A DNA stretch of 64,000 nucleotides. It comes from Rallus limicola (lineage: Eukaryota > Chordata > Aves > Gruiformes > Rallidae). The notes below the pieces were generated by a model. That model saw only the letters and a program-made list of their open reading frames with translations. It did not search any database and had not been told where the DNA came from. The position numbers and the translations under genes were made by a program. Location of the stretch: positions 901,616-965,615 of the forward strand of contig JAKCOZ010000100.1 in the NCBI GenBank assembly GCA_022605955.1. Reading direction: 5' to 3'. Shown one piece after another: positions 21,886 to 33,750 of this stretch (position 1 is the stretch's first letter; each line of letters begins with the position of its first letter).

Positions 21886-22627
21886 CAGGAGGGGATCCTC
21901 CCCCTCTGCTCTGCCCTGCTCAGGCCCCACCCGGAGTGTTGTGTCCAGTGCTGGGCTCCCTGGGATAGAAAAGACAGGGATCTCCTGGAGAGAGTCCAGA
22001 GGAGGCTCTGGAGATGCTGAAGGGCCTGGAGCATCTCCCCTGGGAGGAAAGGCTGAGGGAGCTGGGGCTGTTCAGCCTGGAGAGAAGCAGCCTGAGAGGG
22101 GATCTGATCAATGGGGATCAATAGCTGAAGGGTGGGACCCAGGGGGACATGGGCAGCCTCTTCTCAGTGCCTGGGGGGACAGGACAAGGGGCGATGGCCT
22201 CAAGTTGGAGCACAGGGAGTTCCACACCAATATCACAGAATCACAGAATCACAGGGGTTGGAAGGGAGCTCCAGAGATCATCGGGTCCAACCCCCCTGCC
22301 AACGTAGGGTCCCTAGTTCATATTGCACATGTTGGCATTCAGATGGTTCTTGAATATCTTCAGAGAAGGAGACTCCACAACATCCCTGGGCAGCCTGTCC
22401 CAGGACTCTGTCACCCGAATATGGGGAAGACTTCCTAGTGAGGGTGAGGGAGCCCTGGGCCAGGCTGCCCAGGGGGGTGTGGAGTCTCCTTCTCTGGAGA
22501 GATTCTAGCCCCATCTGGATGCCTCCCTGTGTGCCCTGTCCTAGGGACCCTGCTTTGGCAGGGGGGTTGAACCTGATGATCTCTGGAGCTCCCTTCCAAC
22601 CCCTACATCTCTGTGATTCTGTGATTT
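21886..22627 (+). mobile_element. CR1 LINE, type B, split by a nested CR1
   Basis: The left part (21886-22233) runs from 'caggaggggatcctccccct' to 'gagttccacaccaatat'. The right part (22418-22627) resumes at 'aatatggggaagacttcct' and finishes 'tctctgtgattctgtgattt'. The two parts join exactly in the B consensus (caccaacatgggg), apart from a 5-bp repeat at the break. The B-type stop is at 22018-22020. Confidence 0.94.
22234..22417 (-). mobile_element. CR1 LINE, type D, nested inside a B copy
   Basis: A 184-bp minus-strand 3' end: 'cacagaatcacagaatcaca', then 'gatcatcgggtccaaccccc', 'tagttcatattgcacatgtt' and 'gactccacaacatccctggg'. Flanked by AATAT at 22229-22233 and 22418-22422, a plausible target-site duplication. 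It inserted after the host B copy and is opposite in orientation. Confidence 0.9.
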
Positions 22628-23117
22628 GCTCTTTGTTAGGCTTGTCTTCTGTTTCATGCACCAGGTAACTCCGTACCAGACTCCACACACGCTCCTGTGA
22701 ATTTAAGATCTGTTTCCATTATTGCAGTTTGAATAACTGAACTTGCACAATTCTCGACTTTGATGTATCACAGCCACATTGCAATTTGCATACAAAGCAC
22801 AGGGCACTTGAATCAACCTGTAGACACCCTCTTTACTTAAAGCCATATTTTCAGCCTGTTCAGTGCAGCAGGTCTCAGGGAGTAAGACCTTGTCAGGCAG
22901 GATAACAAATGCCAATAGGTATTTTCACTAAAAAACTTCGGGGAGGATTCATCTCATTAAGGAGAGGAGTCAACAGCAAAGTCATCTACATCTGAGCTGT
23001 ATATCCAGGCTTCTGTTATCCAGAGCCAGTCAATATTACCCATGGAGTTTAGGGTGTGTTCTTCCAACATGATGTTGGTGACTGTTTTCAGATGAGGGAA
23101 TCGCTCCCTATATATCA
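22628..23117. other. Unique sequence, no gene recognised
   Basis: About 490 bp between two B copies. No exon or repeat seen. Confidence 0.45.
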
Positions 23118-23718
23118 CCTGGGGGGCATAAGGAGGAGTGTGGGCAGCAGGTCCCAGGAGGGGATCCTCCCCCTCTGCTCTGTCCTGTTCAGGCCCCACC
23201 TGGAGTGTTGTGTCCAGTGCTGGGCTCCCTGGGATAGAAAAGACAGGGATCTCCTGGAGAGAGTCCAGAGGAGGCTCTGGAGATGCTGAAGGGCCTGGAG
23301 CATCTCCCCTGTGAGGAAAGGCTGAGGGAGCTGGGGCTGTTCAGCCTGGAGAGAAGCAGCCTGAGAGGGGATCTGATCAATGGGGATCAATAGCTGAAGG
23401 GTGGGACCCAGGGGGACATGGGCAGCCTCTTCTCAGTGTCTGTGGGGACAGGACAAGGGGTGATGGCCTCAAGTTGGAGCACAGGGAGTTTTGCACCAAT
23501 CTGGGGAAGAACTTCTTGCCAGTGAGGGTGAGGGAGCCCTGGGCCAGGCTGCCCAGGGGGGTGTGGAGTCTCCTTCTCTGGAGAGATTCCAGCCCCATCT
23601 GGATGCCTCCCTGTGTGCCCTGTCCTAGGGACCCTGCTTTGGCAGGGGGGGTTGGACGTGATGATCTCCGGAGGTCCCTTCCAACCCTTGTGATTCTGTG
23701 ATTCTATGATTCTATGAT
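23118..23718 (+). mobile_element. CR1 LINE, type B
   Basis: From 'cctggggggcataaggagga' to the end 'gtgattctgtgattctatga' plus one more octamer. The shared B frame break gives a stop at 23287-23289. Confidence 0.95.
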
Positions 23719-25305
23719 AACTCTACTAATCAAATTTTCTGTGACATTTCATCCTGTCTTCCCAATATATTTATTTTTCCTGAAGATTCTTATTTTTCCT
23801 GAAGGTCTGAAGGCCTCACGTGTTTCTGGGCTGCTCTGTGGCCTTCAGAGCTATTGTGGAGATGTTAAGTAGTGTGAAGGATATTAGATGCCCCAGCATG
23901 AGGGCTATTAGTTACTCCATGGGTGGAATCCCAGCTGATAAAAAAAGCAAAAAATATCAAGCACTACTAGTCTGAAGAGTAGGAACAGTGCTGATTTCTC
24001 TCTCCTGACTACCACCTTCCCACATGGCTCATTTTTCCTAGAGGGGACATTGATCTGGCTATTGGTAAGTGTCTGCTGTGCCTTTCCCTGGGCTGGTTAC
24101 CTTGGACTCTCTCTGAAGTCGATTCAGACTGAGCCAAGAGCTGGATTTCAGGACACAGCTCACCTCACTCCTGCATTTGTTCAACTGAATCAGCCCCGAG
24201 CCAGCTCCCTAAGGGGGAGGAAATGGTATAGGGTTGCAGAATTAAAGATAGATGCAAACCCTCTGCAGTGATTAGCTGGCCTATTGGCTTGCTACAGTCC
24301 CCACTCTCTGCAGAAGAGTCCTGGATATGGGTGCTGAAGTGGAAAATAACAGCTTTAATACTGTGCTTAGCTCTGCTGTGATGAGAGAGATGAGGAGTCT
24401 TCTTCCTCGTGCAGGACCTAGGCTTGGATCAGCCATCATGACCTGTAGGAATGGCTCACCAGGAAGGTTAGCCTTCCTCATTGCCTCTCCTCCCAGACTC
24501 AATTCCAAAGCAAAGATGAGCCTTGCTGCAGAGTGTGCTACCAGCTACCACAAGCTATTGGTCTACAGAGGGGAAAAGAGAAGCATCAGAGGTCTGGACA
24601 ACCACCAAGCTGGAGAGAAATCTGAGCTTTTTGGGAAATTACCCTTGCTTCTGTAATTAGAAATGCCTCCTAATCCCAACTTCCAACTCCCTCCCAACCA
24701 ATTACCTTTTCACTGGTTAAAATATACTATTATTTAAAAAAAAATAAATTGTATCTTCAAATAGACAAACTGATGTCAAGGGGTTTTAGCAGATGCTGCA
24801 ATTCTTTTCTGAGCTTCCTCATCTTTTTTTTTTTTCCTCTTGATACCAAGAGGTGAAAACTCAACACATGCTTCTGGAAACCTCAGAGCAGGGGCAAGGG
24901 CAGGAGTTGGCCCTGGGGCACCACAAATGCAACCAAGTGTTTCAGAATCCTCAATGCTACGTGTGGAGAGAGGGAAAAGCAAACACACTGGGAAAGGACT
25001 TGTTCTTCAGGATGTCAGCCTGTGGAGTCCATGACTGGGAAGGAAGGAAAGGAGCCAAGTGACAGTGAGACAATAGGACCAGGCTGGTCAGACTGGGAAA
25101 TAAGACTGTGATACTGAAGGCACTGTCTCTGCCCTATTTTCTACACCTAGGCTGAGACCTGTGCAGCTCATTGCACATAGATCACCAAAAGGTAGCTGTG
25201 TAACACTGGGCTGAAGAAAAATATTGGTGCATCCGTTGGTCATCATGTCCCCAATGCCTATGATAGCTAGAGGCCATCCTCCTGACCCCATGGAACGGGA
25301 TGTGT
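23719..25305. other. Unique sequence, no gene recognised
   Basis: About 1.6 kb. Short A/T runs near 24735-24750 and 24823-24838. Frames of up to 109 codons (24327-24656) have no recognisable domain. Confidence 0.5.
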
Positions 25306-25357
25306 CCAACCTCCAGGCCTGTAAATCCAGGCCTGGATCTACAGGCCTGGAAGTTGG
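25306..25357. repeat. 52-bp fold-back at the 5' edge of a CR1 C fragment
   Basis: The left stem 25306-25323 (ccaacctccaggcctgta) is the reverse complement of 25340-25357 (tacaggcctggaagttgg) with one mismatch. The loop is itself a perfect 14-bp palindrome, atccaggcctggat, at 25325-25338. Both stems are type C CR1 sequence. Confidence 0.85.
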
Positions 25358-25438
25358 TGTCCCTGCCTGTGTCAGGGGGGTTGGAGCTCTCTGATCTTTG
25401 GGGTCCCTTCCAACCCAGACCAGTCTGGGATTCTATGA
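25340..25438 (+). mobile_element. CR1 LINE, type C, 3'-end fragment
   Basis: 'gcctggaagttggtgtccct' to 'ccagtctgggattctatga'. Only about 100 bp remains, and its 5' edge forms the fold-back described at 25306-25357. Confidence 0.92.
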
Positions 25439-27196
25439 ACAAGCTCCATCCATGCCAAGACACCTCAGTGAGCTGTGAGAAGGGAGTGAGTCTCCCACCC
25501 TCCTCATCCCACCACCCGAGAGAGGAGCTGCAGATACTGCTGGAGGTCACGGCTGATCTCAGTGCTGATGCCACAGGGACACAGGCCTGTGCCACCCCCC
25601 TCAGCTGACACGCTCCCCCTGCCACTGACTCTCCCTGTGAGATGCTTTCCCTTCCGGAAGCAGGACTGGTTGGCGCAGCCAAGCGCCAGGGTTGTCGAGA
25701 GATGAAATCAGAGCCGCCCCGGCTTGGGTTGCAGGGACTGCTTTCTTTTCCAATTAATAATTCAGGGATCCCCCAGGGGTGGGAAGATGACATCATACCC
25801 CACGCTGTTCCCATCACCACCCTGCCTTCTCCTTCCCTCTTTCTCATGATTTCTCTGCACTTGAATCTCCACGCCACAGAACCGATGGGGACACCTCAGC
25901 ACTACATTGTGTGACCCTTTAAGACTAGATGTGACAGAGATATGCTTCTCAGCCCTCTTTAACCAGGGGTTTGGTCCCCATCAGCCATCCAGAATAGGAG
26001 GAAAAAAACAACAGCCCTGACCATTTTCTGTCTCCAACCTTTCCAAGTGGTTTTTATTATCCTATGATGGCTTTCCCTCTTGGTGTTGCCTCTTCTTGGA
26101 AAGGATTTTAGGGCAAAAATAGACAAAGGTCTTAGTAAACTTCATGGTAGAAAGCAGGTCTGAATCTCACAGCCAGAGGAAAGTTGGTAAAGAAGGATCC
26201 TACTGTGTGGAGCAGTGCTGGAAGGTTTTCCTGGTGCCTCGTGGTGACAATATAGGTTATGGCTGGGGTTAAAGAGTTGGATGCTGTCACTGTGGAGAAT
26301 ACAGAGAAGCACAAGCACCCTGAGGAGACCTGACAGCTGTGTCACCAGTGAATGAACCATTTCCTTTGGGTCTTCCAGCTGCTGCTCAATGTATCCTCCA
26401 GCTTATACAGTCCAAGAACCACCAGTCCTGGAACCCAGACATCCTCAGGCCATGAAGCTCAGGGAACAACACTTTCTTGGGAGCAGATGAGTGCTTACCC
26501 AGTGTTCTCAACCAGGACATACCCCCAAAGGCCCTTCTCCCACAGGTTCAGTGAAACTCATGGCCTCTGGTGTCAAAGTCCACCCTTCTGGTGGTATTGG
26601 AAAAGTATGAAGGAGACTACTGGGTCTGCCTGAACAACACAGTGGATTAATGAGCTTGCTCATCCCAAGAAGGATGCTAGTAGAGCTCCTGACTGTATCA
26701 CATGGGTTAGAAAACACCTTGGCAAGATCTAGAGACACTAGCATGTCTATAAATACCTTCTGAATACCTGTGAACAACAGCCTTTCTTGGGAGAAGGACA
26801 AAATATGTCTTATGTGTGACCTGCTGAACCTTTCCTGCCTTTTTTGAGACAGCCCAAGTTTACTCCCTGCTTTCCTCTTATTTTTCCCTGCAAAATGCAT
26901 TTTTCACACAGTATCAAGCTCTGTTGGACTCTGGGAGCAACCTGGATACATTCAGTGCCATCCTAACCACGTGCCACCGATTCCAGCCATGGCCAGGCGT
27001 GTGGCAGAGCAGTAGGGTAGATACTCCCTGTGACTGGGTCTGCACAGTGAGATGGTCCTTGGAGGGTGGATTCGAGGCAACTTCACCATGTGTCATGGGT
27101 GAAGCTGGCTGTGCTCAGCTCCATGTGTCCAAATTGTGCAGATGGGATGAAGGATTGTGGGGATATCAGCTGTCCTGAAGTCTGCACCTTGGTGCA
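25439..27196. other. Unique sequence; small conserved-looking patch
   Basis: About 1.75 kb with no recognised gene. The stretch 25690-25800 keeps several CpGs and an AT core (ccaattaataattcagg) and may be conserved non-coding DNA. Frames of up to 231 codons (25182-25877 minus) run through the CR1 fragment and unrelated sequence and do not look like a protein. Confidence 0.45.
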
Positions 27197-27585
27197 TCAT
27201 AGAATGGCATGGGTTGGAAGGGACCCCAAGGAACATACAGCTCCAACCCCCCTGCCACAGGCAGGGACACCAACCTCCAGGCCTGGAGCTACACAAGGTT
27301 GCCCAGGGCCCCAGCCAACCTGGCCTCCAACACCTCCAGGGATGGGGCACCCACCCCCTCTCTGGGCAGCCTGTTCCAGCCCCTCACCACTCTCTCTGCA
27401 AAGAACTTCCCCCTACCAGTGAAATTGGTCTGAAAATGGGCATTGAGGATTCATTTTCTTTAAAAAATTGGGTTATCATAGAATCCCAGACTGGTCTGGG
27501 TTGGAAGGGATCCCAAGGATCAGAGAGCTCCAACCCCCCTGCCACAGGCAGGGACACCAACCTCCAGCCCTGGAGCTACACAAGG
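27197..27585 (-). mobile_element. Composite: CR1 C end, 60-bp linker, CR1 C end (inverted copy)
   Basis: Minus-strand counterpart of 4892-5322: C-type 3' ends at 27197-27414 and 27475-27585 around the linker 27415-27474. Internal junctions match those at 4.9-5.3 kb. The 5' limit (27585, after gctacacaagg) is more truncated. The final end here is the 'cccatgccattctatgat' variant instead of the 'ccagaccagtctgggattct' variant. No similarity is visible outside the composite. Confidence 0.88.
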
Positions 27586-27975
27586 CTTGAGAAGGCAGCT
27601 GAGGAACTGGTCTGGATTTGAAAGAGGGTTTGGACCTGCTTTTAAACAGACCATCATCTCTGCCTTCCCCAAAAATCTTTCCTTTGCAGTTTAACTCAGG
27701 AGGAAAGGACGTGCAGTGAAGTGCCTTCACTCCCATCTTTCACCACAGCCCAAACAAATGTCCCCGCCGCCTCCAAAAGACCAGAAAACTTCAAATCTCC
27801 TCTTCTCCTGTGTTTTAACCCAGTCCCTCCTGGTTTATCCTGTGGCTGAACGTCACCACAATCAGACCCTATATAGGTAACTTTTGTGCCCTGTTTCTTT
27901 TCCCCACCTGGATCTTTTTCCCCCCTGGTCAGGGGATTTCAAGCCTTAACATAAAGAAATTCCATCTGAGCAGCC
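27586..27975. other. Unique sequence, no gene recognised
   Basis: About 390 bp, CT-rich. No gene or repeat seen. Confidence 0.45.
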
Positions 27976-28245
27976 TGATTTATCCATCTCCTAACCTTGA
28001 CTTTATTTCATGGTCACCATTCTAACTGCTAATGTTACCTTACTAGTTTAACTGTCTGATTTATCCCTGCTCACCTCACACACACATTACTTCATGGTAC
28101 GGGTTTTAAATGTTAATTTTAATAATAAAAGTTTTACGCCCCTGGCGCTTTCTGCGCCTGGTGTGCTAACCACAGGGACATTATTTCATAGGACCAGGGC
28201 TTTAAAAGCTAATGTCATAATGCTAGTTTAATTGTGGGATTTATT
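27976..28245. repeat. Ancient degenerate tandem repeat, three units
   Basis: Three diverged modules share the order gatttatcc, then (a)ctt.atttcat.gg, then a (g)ctaatgt/aatgttaat block, then tagttta-a-tgt. They lie at about 27976-28053, 28054-28130 and 28131-28245. The third carries a CpG-containing insert ('acgcccctggcgctttctgc'). Similarity is low, so the duplication is old. Confidence 0.5.
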
Positions 28246-28477
28246 CCTGGGAAGGCTGCTTCTGGAGCCACACATGGGTGGGAGGAAATTGGTGGCTGGT
28301 GACAGTATTTTGAGTGGAGTTTGATGGGAAGAGCAGGTTCCTGCACGTGGTTTAGATGGGGAAGTGCTGTTTTTACTAAGGAGGTGCCTGAAGCTTTGAA
28401 AAAGAAGTGTGATATACCTAGTGCAAGAGTGACTTGAAGCAAGAAGATATCAGAGTGTGGCTCTGATGGTGCAGGTC

Positions 28478-29173
28478 CAGCTAGAGAAGAGCTCTGTGGA
28501 GAAGGACCTGGGGGTGCTGCTGGGTGACAGGGTGGCCATGAGCCAGCAGTGTGCCCTGGGGCTGAGAGAGCCCATGGCATCCTGGGGGGCATCAGGAGGA
28601 GTGTGGGCAGCAGGTCCCAGGAGGGGATCCTCCCCCTCTGCTCTGCCCTGCTCAGGTCCCACCTGGAGTGTTGTGTCCAGTGCTGGGCTCCCTGGGATGG
28701 AAAAGACAGGGATCTCCTGGAGAGAGTCCAGAGGAGGCTCTGGAGATGCTGAAGGGCCTGGAGCATCTCCCCTGGGAGGAAAGGCTGAGGGACCTGGGGC
28801 TGTTCAGCCTGGAGAGAAGCAGCCTGAGAGGGGATCTGATCCATGGGGATCAATAGCTGAAGGGTGGGACACAGGGGGACATGGGCAGCCCCTTCTCAGT
28901 GTCAGTGGGGACAGGACAAGGGGTGATGGCCTCAAGTTGGAGCACAGGGAGTTCCACACCAACATGGGGAAGAACTTCTTCCCAGTGAGGGTGAGGGAGC
29001 CCTGGGCCAGGCTGCCCAGGGGGGTGTGGAGTCTCCTTGTCTGGAGAGATTCCAGCCCCATCTGGATGCCTCCCTGTGTGCCCTGTCCTAGGGACCCTGC
29101 TTTGGCAGGGGGGTTGGACCTGATGATCTCTGGAGGTCCCTTCCAACCCCTAGGATTTTATGATTCTATGATT
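28478..29173 (+). mobile_element. CR1 LINE, type B
   Basis: From 'gagaagagctctgtggagaa' to 'ctaggattttatgattctat'. Shared B stop at 28750-28752. The 285-codon plus frame (28457-29314) and the 212-codon minus frame (28215-28853) overlap this copy. Both are artefacts, since the true ORF2 tail frame ends at the B stop. Confidence 0.95.
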
Positions 29174-30784
29174 TTCCTGTGTCTCTCTCCATCACTCCCC
29201 TCCTCTCCCAGAGAACAACAGCTCCAGGGATCTGAGCAACCCTCCCATGGGTATCTCCCAGGCTTGCAAAGTGGTTTCTGCAGGCAGGAATGTCAAAGCA
29301 TCTGTGGAACGTGAGGGGAAGCACATGCTTGCAGGGTGGCATTTGCTTGCCACATGTCCTTGAGTGCAGTACCAGTGAGGATGACCTCACGGGCACATAC
29401 CAGCCAGGGGAAGGTGGGAGGGAAGGGAAAGGGTCCTCCAGGGACAGCAGATGCTTCGTGGCTAAGCTGGGGTGGGGACATGGGTGTGGGCAGCCTGCCA
29501 AGCAGGAGGTATGCCAAACACTTGGGAAATGGAAGGCCTTTCCCCAGTCTGCCAGCATCACGTGTAGGAGGTGGAGGCAGGGTCTTGTCTGCATGGCCAG
29601 GACCATGGCAAAGGAGGGACCAGCAAAGGCAGGCGGTACCTGGAAGGGGCTGGTCTCCCTGCAGCCTAGGTGGGCCTAGTAGAATAAGTGTGCCCAGATA
29701 TTTTTGACCACCCCAGGGTCAGAAAGGAAACCCGAGGGCAGCAGACTGGGTAGAAAGTCCACATCCACCAGCTGTTGACCTGCACATCACTGTCCTTCAG
29801 TCCAGACCCACAACCCTGCTCGAGTTAAGCTGGTGAGAGACAAACATGGGGCTCTAGGCAGTGTTGGGGCAAAGCTGGGCTGGGGGCTAGGGCCAGAACT
29901 GGAGGTTCTGGTGGCACCAAGGCACATTCACTCGTGGTGGCTTGATGTAATGGTCTTCTCCAGCTTTGCTGCTGAGGATGATCAGATTGCTCTGGCAGGA
30001 ACCAGAGAGCTGCTGATGCAGAGAACAAGCATCCTAAACCTGCACTGCCAGCAAAAAGCCATCCTGATGTGTCAGAGAGACAGATCCACTGGCAAGGGGA
30101 ACTTCAGCTTCACCATTTTCACCCAAGCTGTATATCAGGCAGAGAATGACCTTTCTCTGCCTCCAAATCAGCCAAGCCTATTTGTTTTCTTCCACCAAAG
30201 GAGACATGGACTTGGTGTCTGTCCCATAAGGATGGACAGTTGTGGTTTGCTGCTGCTAGCTGTGGCTGCCTGCATTTTAGACCCCAGTTCACCCCGACAC
30301 CATGACCCTCAATAGAGGGACAAAACGTTTGTCCACCATCACAAAGGCTCAAGAATGGTTGTCAACTGTCTGTCTGCTTGTAGGCTTTGGAGGGCAGCAG
30401 CACCGAGCTGCCTGGGTGTGACCTGTGCATGTCACTCGCTGTGAGGAACATGCCTGGCCCATTTTATTTGGTGCTGGAGGTAAGGAAAGTGCAGGAAGGT
30501 CGTGTGTGCCATGTGTGTGAGCACCAGCATGGGTGTGCACAGGGCTGCAGGTACCTGAGCACCTGGAGATGTGATGATGGTTTTGAGACATCTAAAAAAA
30601 ACAGAAAACAAAAGGGGGTTACATCCATTTTTAAGATGGCACATCTAGACCCTGTGCCCAAGACACCCACCTAGGTATCAACTTAAGCACAAAAATACCA
30701 AGACTAAAGACTAAATCACCCACCCTGTGACCTCCATATATTTGCTGTCAACATTGGAAATGGGAAGATTTGCTTTGGATCAGA
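29174..30784. other. Unique sequence, no gene recognised
   Basis: About 1.6 kb. Open frames of 123-160 codons (29290-29679, 29833-30315) were examined. They lack domain-like motifs and consistent splice boundaries, and overlap similar frames on the other strand. Confidence 0.5.
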
Positions 30785-31206
30785 GAATCATAGAGCCACA
30801 GACTGGTCTGGGTTGGAAGGGACCCCAAGGGTCACAGAGCTCCAACCCCCCTGACACAGGCAGGGACACCAACCTCCAGGCCTGGTGCTACACAAGGTTG
30901 CCCAGGGCCCCAGCCAACCTGGCCTTCAACACCTCCAGGGATGGGGCATCCACCCCCTCTCTGGGCAGCCTGTTCCAGCCCCTCACCACTCTCTCTGCAA
31001 AGAACTTCCCCCTCAGATCTCCTCTAACCCTTCCCTCCTCCAGCTTCACTCCAGCCCCCTTGTCCTGCCAGGCTCTGCCCTTTGAACAAGCTGATTCCCC
31101 TCCTGTTCCTCTGCTCCCTTCAGGACTGGCAGGCTGCAATGAGGTCCCCCCACAGCCTTCTCTTCTCCAGGCTGACCCAGCCCAGCTCCCTCAGCCTCTC
31201 TCTGTA
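30785..31206 (-). mobile_element. CR1 LINE, type C
   Basis: From 'gaatcatagagccacagact' back to 'ctccctcagcctctctctgt'. Truncated before the C frame-disruption site. Confidence 0.94.
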
Positions 31207-31630
31207 GAATCCTGCTCCCTTTTTCTTTGTTTTCCCTTGGATTAAGAAATTCTCCTATTACCAAAGCTGCTTAACACAGAGGGGAAAGTAAATGAAAATT
31301 CAATTGAATAAACAGTGTGGACACTTCTTTCTTGCTATCTGTCCTAAAGAGGCAGCCTGCTGAGGCAAAAAAGGAAGAGCCAAACCAGCAGTAGCGTGGT
31401 GTTCAAATTGAATAAATACCAATAACACTCATTTCCATCCTTCTTTTTGGCTCACTTGGCTTATGGGGCAGAGATAGTGAAAATCCAATTGAATTTTAAT
31501 AAGAATGTCCCCCATTACCAAAAATACAACCAAAAGGTGAGAAAGAGACCCTGACTTAAAATCAATGGCAGAAAAGATAGGCAACATCATCAAAATTATA
31601 TAGCCTTAATAGTCAATCAATTAATTAAAT
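31207..31630. other. Unique AT-rich sequence
   Basis: Two loosely similar segments (around 31240-31315 and 31470-31530) share caattgaat and ccattacc motifs; this is too weak to call a repeat. No gene. Confidence 0.4.
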
Positions 31631-32023
<393 letters not shown>

Positions 32024-32123
32024 NNNNNNNNNNNNNNNNNNNNNNNNNNNNNNNNNNNNNNNNNNNNNNNNNNNNNNNNNNNNNNNNNNNNNNNNNNNNN
32101 NNNNNNNNNNNNNNNNNNNNNNN
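32024..32123. other. Assembly gap, 100 N
   Basis: Exactly 100 N, the usual placeholder for a gap of unknown size, placed where the CTTT tract could not be assembled. Confidence 0.98.
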
Positions 32124-32748
32124 GCAGCCCCTGAAAGCTTTTTTGCCCAACTCCTCCTGCCCTGTGGCTCTCCACCAGCTCCCACCCTCACCGCCCACCA
32201 TTAGGGGCCGTTTATCCAAGTGACAGTTGCCTTTATATGGGAAGGATGGGGAATGAGGGAGAGGTGGCGGCAGAGTGCTGAGGCCACTGGAAATGAAATG
32301 TTGCATAGATATGAATTTTGATAGCTAGTCAATACCCTCTGTCTGTTTCAATTAAAAAAGAGCAGCATACACTGAGGGCAGATGGGCAACATTTCAGAGC
32401 CCATAAAATCAAACAGGGGGGGGAATAGAGAGGTCCAGGTGGACTTCAATCTCTTCTCCCTCTCTTTTCATCCAGCTCTTACAGAATGTATTTCACTGGG
32501 GTAGTTTCTCTTAACACTTTCCTTGCTGGTCTGGGATGCTTTTCCCCACTGAGAACCTGTTGCATGAGAGTTTCTGGGTAGCAGTGTGCAGCTGGGTGTC
32601 CTAATCATCTTTGGTGTCCTAATCATCTTTGGTGTCCTCCATCCTCATACCAACATGGAGGACAAACAGTGTGGTTACTTTGGTGGGCGTACTGTGTTCA
32701 TCTGGGCACAGAGCTAAGTCACTGCTTTGACAGGAGCTCGTTTCAAAT
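32124..32748. other. Unique sequence, part conserved-looking
   Basis: No gene. 32280-32420 (gatatgaattttgatagcta and neighbours) is AT-core rich and may be non-coding conserved DNA. An 18-bp unit (ggtgtcctaatcatcttt) is repeated 2.4 times at 32595-32638. Confidence 0.45.
32595..32638. repeat. 18-bp tandem repeat, 2.4 units
   Basis: The unit ggtgtcctaatcatcttt occurs twice without mismatch, followed by a partial third, ggtgtcct. Confidence 0.9.
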
Positions 32749-33605
32749 CACAGAATCATTTAGTTTGGAAAAGATCCTTAAGATCTCTGAGTCCAGCTGT
32801 TGACCTAGCACTGCCAAGTCTGCCATTAAACCATATCCCTAAGCACCACATCTACTCATCTTTCAAATATCTCCAGGGATGGTCACTCAGCCACTTCCCT
32901 GGGCAGCCTTTTCCAATGCTTAACAATACTTTCAATAAAGAAATTTTTCCTAATACCCAACTTAAACCTCCCACGGTGCAACTTGAGGCCAATTCTTCTT
33001 GTCTTACTGCTTGTTACTTGGAAGAAGAGGCCAGTCCCCATCTGACTACAACCTCCTTCCAGGTAGTTGTAGAAATGATCAGGTCTCCCCTCAACCTCCT
33101 TTTCTCCAGGATAAACAACCCCAGTTCCCTCAGCCACTCCTCAGCAGACCATTCATCATCTCTGCTGCCCTTCTCTGGGGCAGATCCTCAATGTCTTCCT
33201 TATAGTGAGGGGCCCAAAACTGAACCCAGCACTTGAGGTGTGGTTTCCACCAATGCCCAGTACAGGGGGATGATCACTGTCTTGGTCCTGCTGGCCACAT
33301 GATTTCTGATAAAAGCCAGGATGCTGTTGGCCTTCTTGGCCACTTGGGAACTCTGCTGGATCATATCCAGGTCCTTTTCCTTTGGGCAGCTTTCCAGTCA
33401 CACTTCCCCAGGCCTGTAGCATTGCCTGGGGTTGTTGTGACCCAAGGGCAGGACCCAGCACTGAGCCTTGTTGTACCTCATACAGTCAGCCTTGTCCTTT
33501 TGATCCAGCTTGTCCAGACCCCTTTGTAGAACCTTCCTACCCTCAAGCATATCAAAACTCCTGCCCAGCTTGGTATTGTCTACAAACTAACGGGGGTGCA
33601 CCAAG
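32749..33605 (-). mobile_element. Older classical CR1 LINE, ORF2 tail and 3' end
   Basis: Ordered CR1 landmarks in reverse: 'tcacagaatcatttagtttg', 'atatctccagggatggtcac', 'aacctccttttctccaggat', 'ccaggatgctgttggccttc', 'ctgcccagcttggtattgtc' and 'tacaaactaacgggggtgca'. The sequence is clearly more diverged than types A-C, and the ORF2 frame is broken many times (remaining minus frames are 84 and 101 codons). Confidence 0.92.
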
Positions 33606-33750
33606 GGTTTTCCCTTGGACATCCACTCTCCATGCACTGCACCTCCCTGCCTCATTGCACCCACACTGGGAAACACCCCCTCTTTGCCCCTGCCTGAGCT
33701 TCCCATCAAAAGGCTGGTTTAAATCAAGGTGGAAGCTTTAGCCTGCTGTT

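Noticed and set aside
25182..25877. 231-codon minus-strand open frame
   Set aside because: It runs through unique DNA and a CR1 fragment, has no domain-like motifs, and overlaps conserved-looking non-coding sequence. No splice structure supports it.
28457..29314. 285-codon plus-strand open frame
   Set aside because: It lies over a type B CR1 in a register different from ORF2. The same register is open in other B copies by composition alone, and the true ORF2 tail stops at 28752.
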